Source of the DNA: Verrucomicrobia bacterium UBA1211 | GTDB taxonomy: Bacteria > Verrucomicrobiota > Kiritimatiellia > RFP12 > UBA1067 | DNA: 8,470 bases | NCBI GenBank assembly: GCA_002309585.1 | Contig: DBXN01000138.1 | Span: 7,094-15,563 of the forward strand | Direction: 5' to 3' | In this document: positions 1-7,500 of the stretch, one piece after another | Layout: every line of letters begins with the position of its first letter | Position numbering within the stretch: position 1 is the stretch's first letter | Translations under genes and position numbers: made by a program | Notes under the pieces: model-generated | Seen by the model: the letters and a program-made list of their open reading frames with translations, nothing else | What the model was told of the DNA's origin: nothing | Database searches by the model: none

Positions 1-752
1 AGCGGGCGAAGGAGATGAAGATGGCCGCCGACATCCAGGAAAGCGCCATCCCGCGCGTCTTCCCGCCCTTCCCCGATGTCCGCAGCGTGGACTTCTATGC
101 GAACATGAAGACGGCGAAAGATGTCGGGGGCGATTTCTACGACTTCTACTTCTCCGGTCCCGATAAGATCACCTTCCTCGTCGCGGATGTAAGCGGGAAA
201 GGCGTTCCGGCGGCCCTCTACATGATGCGCGCGAAGACAACCATCAAGGGTATCGCCCAAACCGGAAAACCGATCGCCGACGTCGTCAACGAGGCGAATG
301 ACGCCCTGTGCGAAGGGAACGGCGCGAATATGTTCGTCACGGTCTGGATCGGCGAGATCGACATCACCTCCGGACGCATCACCTATGTGAACGCCGGACA
401 TAACCCACCGATCATTGTCAGGGGATCGAATGCCGCCGAGCCGACATCCTATCTCCGTTCCCGCCCCGGTCTGGTTCTGGGCGCGATGCCGGGACTCCGA
501 TACGTTTCGAGGGAAGAGACGCTCGCCCCCGGCGACGCGATCTATCTCTACACGGACGGCATCACAGAACAACCCGACCAGCACGGCGAACTTTTCGGAG
601 AGGAGCGGTTGCTTGCGGCTTTCTCCGCACCCGGATGTATCGACCCGCCCAAGGCGTTCCTCGAATCCATCCTCACCCGCGTAACCGAACACGCCGCGGG
701 AACGGAGCAGGCCGACGACTGCACACAGCTGCTGATCCGGTACAGAGGTTAG
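1..752 (+). CDS. SpoIIE/RsbU-type PP2C serine phosphatase, C-terminal catalytic domain (5'-truncated)
   Basis: This is a metal-dependent serine/threonine phosphatase domain of the kind that dephosphorylates anti-sigma-factor antagonists or similar phosphoproteins in partner-switching pathways. The reading frame is open to the left edge (RAKE precedes the ATG at 15), so that ATG is probably internal and a sensor, HAMP or response-regulator part is missing. Numbering from that ATG, the linker 'AADIQESAIPRVFPPFPD' (4-21) is the usual helix-to-catalytic junction. VGGDFYD (37-43), ADVSGKGVPAALYM (57-70), NAGHNPP (126-132), YLYTDGITE (177-185) and ADDCT (233-237) follow in the canonical order. The acidic metal ligands of the family (D40, D58, D181, D234/D235) are all present, so it should be active. 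The stop TAG (750-752) falls inside a short heptamer duplication. The substrate is not visible here, as no STAS or anti-sigma gene lies in the window. Family call firm; pathway unknown. Confidence 0.93.
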   Translation, partial: RAKEMKMAADIQESAIPRVFPPFPDVRSVDFYANMKTAKDVGGDFYDFYFSGPDKITFLVADVSGKGVPAALYMMRAKTTIKGIAQTGKPIADVVNEANDALCEGNGANMFVTVWIGEIDITSGRITYVNAGHNPPIIVRGSNAAEPTSYLRSRPGLVLGAMPGLRYVSREETLAPGDAIYLYTDGITEQPDQHGELFGEERLLAAFSAPGCIDPPKAFLESILTRVTEHAAGTEQADDCTQLLIRYRG

Positions 753-760
753 GGGTTAGA
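747..760. repeat. Heptamer duplication ggttagg/ggttaga over the phosphatase stop codon
   Basis: Two adjacent 7-base units, ggttagg (747-753) and ggttaga (754-760), differ only in the last base. The first contains the TAG stop of the phosphatase gene. The same period and a similar sequence recur as GTTGAGN at 800-831, so the two tracts may have a common origin. Two units alone could be chance. Confidence 0.45.
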
Positions 761-782
761 TGTCAGGCGTTATCCGATGTCT

Positions 783-846
783 CCGTTCCCCATTCAACCG
801 TTGAGGGTTGAGCGTTGAGTGTTGAGGGTTGCCCCGTTCCCCATTC
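783..846. repeat. Pair of 13-bp direct repeats (ccgttccccattc) flanking the heptamer tract
   Basis: The 13-mer ccgttccccattc occurs exactly at 783-795 and again at 834-846, 51 bases apart. The GTTGAGN heptamers lie between the two copies. The region is non-coding, between the phosphatase stop (752) and the polyQ gene start (911). The arrangement could come from slippage or duplication of a larger unit that includes the heptamers. No transposase or terminal inverted repeat is seen. Confidence 0.7.
800..831. repeat. Tandem heptamer array, four and a half copies of GTTGAGN
   Basis: Consecutive units are gttgagg (800-806), gttgagc (807-813), gttgagt (814-820), gttgagg (821-827) and a partial gttg (828-831). 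Six of seven positions are invariant and only the last base changes. The start of the array also forms a small hairpin: tcaacc (794-799) pairs with ggttga (806-811) around a 6-base loop. No T-run follows, so it does not look like an intrinsic terminator. No open frame of note crosses it. Function is unknown; it could be a dispersed genomic repeat or a binding site array. Confidence 0.85.
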
Positions 847-874
847 CCCTCTTTTCATATTCCTTTAATATGGC

Positions 875-904
875 TTGCCCGTCCTTCACGGTTTGTGATA
901 CGCT
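875..904 (+). promoter_or_regulatory. Candidate sigma70-type promoter for the polyQ protein gene
   Basis: TTGCCC (875-880) resembles a -35 box. It is followed after 16 bases by GATACG (897-902), which is preceded by TG at 894-895 as in an extended -10. The match to TATAAT is only three of six, so the call is tentative. A start site 6-8 bases downstream would fall at about 908-910, directly before the ATG at 911. That would give a leaderless or nearly leaderless mRNA. The only purine-rich stretch before the ATG (GAGG, 906-909) is one base away, too close for a normal ribosome binding site, which fits that reading. Confidence 0.4.
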
Positions 905-910
905 AGAGGC

Positions 911-1759
<849 letters not shown>

Positions 1760-1762
1760 GGG

Positions 1763-1774
1763 TCGGTTAACCGA
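1763..1774. other. 12-bp perfect palindrome tcggttaaccga
   Basis: A gapless inverted repeat four bases after the polyQ gene stop and 60 bases before the peptidase ATG. It has no loop, so it is not a terminator hairpin. Its symmetry is what a dimeric repressor site would show, but a 12-base palindrome can arise by chance and there is no second copy nearby. Confidence 0.3.
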
Positions 1775-1824
1775 TTTAAAGGGTATGGGGGCGGATGGGA
1801 CGGACGCTTGACCTTCGACTGTGT

Positions 1825-1830
1825 GAGAGG
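1825..1830 (+). promoter_or_regulatory. Ribosome binding site (gagagg) that sets the peptidase start
   Basis: The purine-rich gagagg lies four bases before the ATG at 1835. It favours that ATG over the in-frame TTG at 1808, which has no comparable sequence in front of it. Starting at 1835 also gives 871 residues, almost exactly the length of E. coli PepN (870). Confidence 0.55.
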
Positions 1831-1834
1831 CATT

Positions 1835-4450
1835 ATGGGATTCCGTTACAACCGCAATGAAGTCGCGTTACCGCCGTTCCAATTGATCCATGTGGAGGCG
1901 GCGCTTTCTTTTTTCGAAACCCATGTGGACGGCTCTGAAACGCTGACGTTATCCAGCCGTACAGAGACCCGTACGCTGGAGCTGGATGCGAAAGCGCTGG
2001 AGATCTTCACGGTCAGGATTGTCGAGCAGGCATCCGATACGGTGTGGCGGTATGAACCGGTCCGAAACAAGCTGGTCATCTCCCTGCCGCCTGACCTCCA
2101 CCAGTCCCATCCGGTTTTCCACGTGGAGATCCGCTGCCGGTGTGTCCCCTCGGAGACGATTCTGGATGGCCTTTACCGCGATGTCACCCCGCCCGGCGCC
2201 CCGCAGCAATATGTCTCGCAATGCCAGCAATGGGGTTTCCAGCGCATCCTGCCGATCATTGATGACTGCACGGCGAAATGCACGTTCCGCACCACGCTGG
2301 AGGGCGACAGCCGGTATACCCACCTGATCTCCAACGGCGATGTGGACCGCACAACCAATCCGGACGGCATCCCGGTCCCGAAGCCCGGCGATCCCTCCCG
2401 CCAAACCGTCACCTACGTGAACAAGGTGCCGATGGCCCCCTACCTCTTTATCGCCTGCGCCGGAACCTGGGACGAACTTTCCGACACGGTCACCTACCCC
2501 GACGGTCAACGGATCGCGCTCTCCTATCTCGTCCCAAAAGGGAAAACCGATGGCGCGCGGCTGCCGATGGACATCCTGAAGCGCGCCATCCTCTGGCAGC
2601 ACCGGCGGCTCGGCTACACCTATCCCTTCGAGCGGTACCGGACCATCACGATGGAGAAATCCAACTACGGCGGGATGGAGAATGTCGGCAACACAACCAT
2701 CATCACCGAAGCCGCCCTCATCGACGAGACCACCGGCGACGCCCGGCTGATGTACGCCCACGGCGTGATCGTCCACGAATACGAGCACAACCACTGCGGA
2801 AGCGAGGTCACCATGTTCTCGCCCTTCGACATGTGGCTGAACGAGGCCTATACGGTCGATATCGAACGCCAGTTCATGGCATCGGTCTTCGACCCGACAT
2901 TCGTCCGCCTTCATGAGTTGGACGCCCTGCGCGCGCCGGGTGACGGCCCGCTCGCCCTGGAGGACATCGGCAAACAGGGCCAAATCGTCCGCGAGGGATT
3001 CGACGATCCCGACGAGGTGGTGGATGGCGTGACCTACGAGAAGGCACCCGAAGTCCTGAACATGCTCCGCCAGCTGCTGGGCCATGCGACCTACGAGGCC
3101 GCCGCCGCCCGCTACTTCGCCCGCTACAAGGGCGGAAATGCCACCACCGACCAGTTCCTCGCCTGTTTCGAGGAGGTCTCCGGAGAATCGCTTACGGCCT
3201 TCAGCCGTGAATGGCTCTATTCGATCGGCTATCCCAAAGTCACGGTCCGGAACCGTTACGATCCCGCCACCCGGACGCTCCATCTTCATCTGGAGCAAAC
3301 GCGGACCGGAACCGGCGGATGCTTCATCCTTCCCTTCGCGTTTGCGGCAGTTGACGCCCAGGGCCGCGACCTCGTCTCGCAAACCTTTCGGTTCGACACG
3401 CCCGAAGCGGATCTGGCAATCCCAGACATCGACCCGCCCGCGTTTCTCTCCCTCAACCGGAACGCCGGCTTTTACGGCACATGCGACGATCGTTCCGCCA
3501 CACCCGATCAACTCGCCCTCCAGGCGCGGCGCGATCCCGATCGGGTGAACCGCGTTGAGGCGATGCGGCGACTGACCGACCTCGAACACCGCCGCCTGCT
3601 TGCCGATCCCGATGCTCACCCCTCTACCCTCTGGCTGGAGACCTGGAAGGCGATCGCGGCGGACAACACGCTCCCCGACGGTCTGCGCGGTTATCTGCTG
3701 CAAATCGGAGAACTGCCGAACGACCGGGAACTGCTGGCCTTTGTCCGGGAGAACGTCACCATCCGGAAACGGTTGCAACGCGCGATTGCGGATCGGTTGT
3801 CGGAGGCCGATTTCCGCCGGATCCTTGACCTGCCTGAAACCGGGCTGCCGATTCCCGCCGCCATCGAGCGGCGAACCCTGAAAAACGCCCTGTTCCAATT
3901 GCTTTCCGTCAGTGAAGCCCCCTTCGCCCATCGGCTGCTGGTCAGCCAACTCCATGAGGCGACCGCCATCACCGCACGGCTCAACGCCCTCACCGCGCTC
4001 TGGCGCAGCGGCCATCCCGACCGCGAAGCCCTCCTGCTGGAGGCCGGCGAGACGTTGCGCCAAACCTTGGGCGGAAAACTCGGCTACCTCCATGTGGTGG
4101 GGCAGAATCAGGGCGAGGAGGTCTTTGCGGCGGTCGAACGGGAAGCGGCCCGATCCGATTTCGATTGGAGCCATCCCGGAATGGTTCGCGCCCTCTTTGT
4201 CCCGCTCACGCTGAACAACGCCCAAATCTGGACGCCACGCGGGTTGGCGTGGCTTGAGGAGACGATTGTCAAGTTGGCCGCGTTCAACGAATATACGACG
4301 CTCCGCCTCCTCGCCCCCGCGTTGGGATGCGACCGGTTCGCGTCCGACCTGCGGGATACGGTCCGCGCCTCACTCAGCCGCATCAGGACACGGTTGGAAA
4401 CCGTCACCTGCCCGTGGGTCAAGAGCCGTCTGGATGCCGCCCTCCAGTGA
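1835..4450 (+). CDS. pepN: PepN-like M1-family zinc aminopeptidase
   Basis: A cytoplasmic zinc metallopeptidase expected to remove N-terminal residues from peptides in protein turnover; there is no signal peptide. Residues are numbered from the ATG at 1835. Visible motifs are the exopeptidase signature GGMEN (279-283), the zinc site HEYEH (H314, E315, H318) with the third ligand E337 in WLNEA, and the catalytic tyrosine Y401 in VTYEKAPEV. The order follows E. coli PepN: beta N-domain (about 1-200), catalytic domain (about 200-450), small beta domain starting near GYPKVTV (465), and a C-terminal helical domain with RRTLKNAL and HEATAITARLNAL, which match PepN closely. Differences from E. coli PepN are GGMEN for GAMEN, HEYEHNH for HEYFHNW, and Gln131 (in SQCQ) where PepN has Glu121 (TQCE). 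All core catalytic residues are intact. An upstream in-frame TTG (1808) would add nine residues. The gene converges on the surface-protein gene across a shared hairpin. Confidence 0.92.
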   Translation: MGFRYNRNEVALPPFQLIHVEAALSFFETHVDGSETLTLSSRTETRTLELDAKALEIFTVRIVEQASDTVWRYEPVRNKLVISLPPDLHQSHPVFHVEIRCRCVPSETILDGLYRDVTPPGAPQQYVSQCQQWGFQRILPIIDDCTAKCTFRTTLEGDSRYTHLISNGDVDRTTNPDGIPVPKPGDPSRQTVTYVNKVPMAPYLFIACAGTWDELSDTVTYPDGQRIALSYLVPKGKTDGARLPMDILKRAILWQHRRLGYTYPFERYRTITMEKSNYGGMENVGNTTIITEAALIDETTGDARLMYAHGVIVHEYEHNHCGSEVTMFSPFDMWLNEAYTVDIERQFMASVFDPTFVRLHELDALRAPGDGPLALEDIGKQGQIVREGFDDPDEVVDGVTYEKAPEVLNMLRQLLGHATYEAAAARYFARYKGGNATTDQFLACFEEVSGESLTAFSREWLYSIGYPKVTVRNRYDPATRTLHLHLEQTRTGTGGCFILPFAFAAVDAQGRDLVSQTFRFDTPEADLAIPDIDPPAFLSLNRNAGFYGTCDDRSATPDQLALQARRDPDRVNRVEAMRRLTDLEHRRLLADPDAHPSTLWLETWKAIAADNTLPDGLRGYLLQIGELPNDRELLAFVRENVTIRKRLQRAIADRLSEADFRRILDLPETGLPIPAAIERRTLKNALFQLLSVSEAPFAHRLLVSQLHEATAITARLNALTALWRSGHPDREALLLEAGETLRQTLGGKLGYLHVVGQNQGEEVFAAVEREAARSDFDWSHPGMVRALFVPLTLNNAQIWTPRGLAWLEETIVKLAAFNEYTTLRLLAPALGCDRFASDLRDTVRASLSRIRTRLETVTCPWVKSRLDAALQ

Positions 4451-4466
4451 TACTCCCTTCCCGTAA

Positions 4467-4505
4467 ACATGAGGGGCGGCACGGAAACCGTGCCGCCCCT
4501 CATGT
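4467..4505. terminator. Perfect 18-bp stem hairpin, likely bidirectional terminator
   Basis: The arm acatgaggggcggcacgg (4467-4484) pairs exactly with 4488-4505 around an aaa loop. It lies 16 bases after the peptidase stop and 18 bases from the minus-strand stop, just where two converging transcripts need to end. The plus-strand side has no T-run after it (cttgaatc). The minus-strand side has only a short TTT next to the stem. It may therefore depend on stem strength or another factor rather than act as a textbook intrinsic terminator. Confidence 0.75.
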
Positions 4506-4523
4506 CTTGAATCAAGATAACGG

Positions 4524-7500
4524 TTAGCGCAGGAGGATGAGGGTTCCGCCATAGGTGAAGACAAGACGGTTATTCTCGACCTTGATCTTCATGCCGTTAC
4601 GCTGAACCCCGTTCGCCACCACCTTCCAATCGTCCAACGCCGCCCCATTCTGCACGCCGTTGACCGTCAACGGAACCTCGTAGCCGATCAGCGACGTGAC
4701 ATCAGCCGGCAGATTGACCAGCTCAAGCGTGCCGCCCGCCGCAGGACGGAAGGTGTTGATCGTGCCGCCACCAAGTGCGCAGTCCACCCGGAGCGAACCG
4801 ACTGTCGCGTTCGCATCGTTGAGATTCATCACCGCGCCCTTGTCCACCTGCACAACAGAAGCCGGCGGAAGCGCGCCTGTCTCCGTGAGCGCATCGAAGG
4901 TGAACGGATGGCCCGCGTTCATCGCCGTGAAGAGACAGTAGGGCTGGGCGATCCCGGCGCGCTCGTCGAGCGTCACCCACGTCTCGCCGTCCTCACTCCC
5001 CTCCACCTGCCAGTCGGTCGGGCTGCGGTTCAGACTGTCGTTGGCGGTCACAAAGAGATAGCCGCTCACGGGCAACGCATCGTCGGCCAGGCGCATCGTC
5101 AAGACACGATAGTTCGCCTCGCTGCCCTTCATGTCGTTGCTGGTGGCGCAAAGTTTGGTGTTGGGGTTGTCATCGAAAAGCTTGTCCATATCCTCGCTGC
5201 CGCCACCACCCGCAGCGTAACTTCCGCCTCTGCAGAAGGTTCCGGGCAGGAGATTGGCCGCCGGCGTCGCATCCGCAACCTTCGTCAATCCCTTGGCCGC
5301 ATTCCCGCCGAACGTATCGATCACCATCAGCTCGGAGAGCTGGAGGATCGTGTTGCCGATGGTCTTCTTGAAGGTGAAGCGCAGGAACTTGCCGGTGAAC
5401 ACAGGGGGAAGATCCGTCTCGAAGAGATAGTTGACACCGTTGTTCATCGGCTTGTATCTGATGGATTCTTTGCTGTAGTCGTTGCGATCCGTGAAGGAGG
5501 TGTGCGGCGCCCAGTACCGTTCGTCAAGCGCCTCCCACGAGAGACCGTCGCGGCTACCCTCCAGCATCCAGTCGGTGGGACTGCGGCGCACATGATCGTT
5601 CGCGGTGAAGAAGTTATAGCTTACGATCGGCTTCGCGCTGTCCGCCAGACGCATCGTAATGACATGGTAGTTCGCGGGCAAGCCGTTGACGGCGTCGCTG
5701 CAATACCATTTTTTAGAGGTGTCACCGGTGAAGATATTCGCGAGCTTCTCGCCGCCGGTACCCGATCCGTTGGCGTACACCCCCCCGCAGGTGAATGTTC
5801 CGGCGGCGAGGCGGATGGCCGGCGTTTGAACCGCCGCAGGCTGAAGTCCCGTGTTCTGCCTCTCGCCGTCATCAGCGTAGAGTGCGAATTCGGACATCTG
5901 AAGGGTATAATTGGTGGCAGTCGCATCATTACCGCCGTTCGACCGCTTGATCGTGAGGCGGAAGAACTTGCCGTCGAACGCGCGGCTGACGGGCGTGCCG
6001 CGGCCCACGTTCAGGGTGCCGCCCAAGACATGCGTACCGCCGGTGTAGGTCTGGTCGCCGGAAAGCGACACCTCACCGCCCGTCACCTCAAGCGATCCGG
6101 TACCCGTCACCGTGCCGCGCAGCGAACCGCCGTCACTCGTGAGCGTCGCGCCGTTCACGAGTTCCACCGTGCCGTGGTTGTCAAGCGCGGAGACGGGAAC
6201 GCGGCCGCCGTCCATCCGCAAGGTCGCACCCGGCGCGACAGTCACCAGCGAGGACGGGCCGAACGCGCCATTGACCGCGAAGGTCCCGACCTGAACAAAA
6301 CGGCCGGAGGTCGCCGTGAAGCCCGTCCGGACATCGATATCCGTCCATGTCGCGCCGTCGTCATTGCTGCCCTGAAGCCGCCATGCGGCGGGATCGCGTC
6401 CCGGCGTGTCATTGGCGGTAAACCAGGTGTAACCGGTAATGGTCATCGGCTCGTCATAGTCGATCCGCAACCAGACGCGGTCGCGATCCGCCGCCGTGCG
6501 GGAAGGGTGGGCACGGAAGTCCAGCCATTTGGTCGTCAGGTCACCGTCCACCAGATTCGGCGGCGATTCTTTCGCCGGATAGGTGTTGCCCTGATCCGCC
6601 TTCGTGTCATACGCAATGCTCGCATACGGGCGGGTCACATCCTTCGTGCCATTGAGGAGCATGAGCTCCGCAAGCTGCATGGAGTTGACCCCGGTCGCAT
6701 CGTTCGGTCCCTTGATGCCTTCAATCTTAAACCGGTAGCTGCGGTAAGACGCCACGCCGTTCAAGACCGCCGTGCCTTCCCGGACGGTCAGCGCACCGTC
6801 GATCGCCGATCCGACCGTCATCGTGCCCGTGCCGATCTTCGCGATCTGCGCCCCCTCAAGGACACGCTGGTCGAAGGTGAAGTCCGTACCGTCTCTGCCC
6901 ACGGCAAGCGTACCCGGCCCTTTGACAGACGTCTCGCCCGTCACCGTATTCGTGGTCGTCACGCCGTTCAGGTCGAGTGTGGCGCGAAGGCCGATGAACG
7001 GACTGACCGGGGGCAGCGGAACGCCGAGGCGCAGTGTCGCGTCGGTGACCTTCGTCTCGCCCTTATAGTCCACACTGAAATCGCCAAGACCCGCCTTGCC
7101 GAGCATGAAGATACCGATCGGAGTGTTTTCGTTCCCGTACACATTCAATCCGCCATTGCCGAAGAAGTGCGTATGGTTGCTGATCATGCCGATACGATTG
7201 GTTCCGATCGTGATGTTTGCATCGGCGGCGGCCTCGATCTCAAAGATCCCGTCCTGACCGGAATAGAAGAAATCATCGTAAACCCTGCTTGCGGCGACCG
7301 TGCCGCCGTTGAAAACGAAACGCGACCGGGCATCATCGTTCCGCGTAAAACGGCTGCCGACCTTCAAATTGGAACCGGGCCCCAAAACAAACTCATTGAG
7401 GACCGTTGTCCTGTCGCTCGCGTTGTTCAACGAGTTGGGACCGAACTTGATCTCGTCGGAGACGCTGATCGTGGCGTTCTCGGCCGTCACACGGCCCTTG

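Noticed and set aside
15..17. ATG at 15 as the start of the phosphatase gene
   Set aside because: Codons upstream (RAKE) fit the helical linker normally found before this domain, and the frame has no stop before the window edge. GGAG at 11-14 abuts the ATG, too close to be a ribosome binding site.
800..831. CRISPR-like array
   Set aside because: Units are 7 bases in direct tandem with no spacers and no cas gene nearby.
783..846. Remnant of an insertion sequence with target-site duplication
   Set aside because: The 13-mers flank only 38 bases, with no inverted ends or transposase fragment.
1949..4225. 758-codon open frame on the minus strand, antisense to the aminopeptidase
   Set aside because: The plus strand encodes a complete M1 peptidase with all catalytic motifs. 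The antisense product has no recognisable motif and no convincing start.
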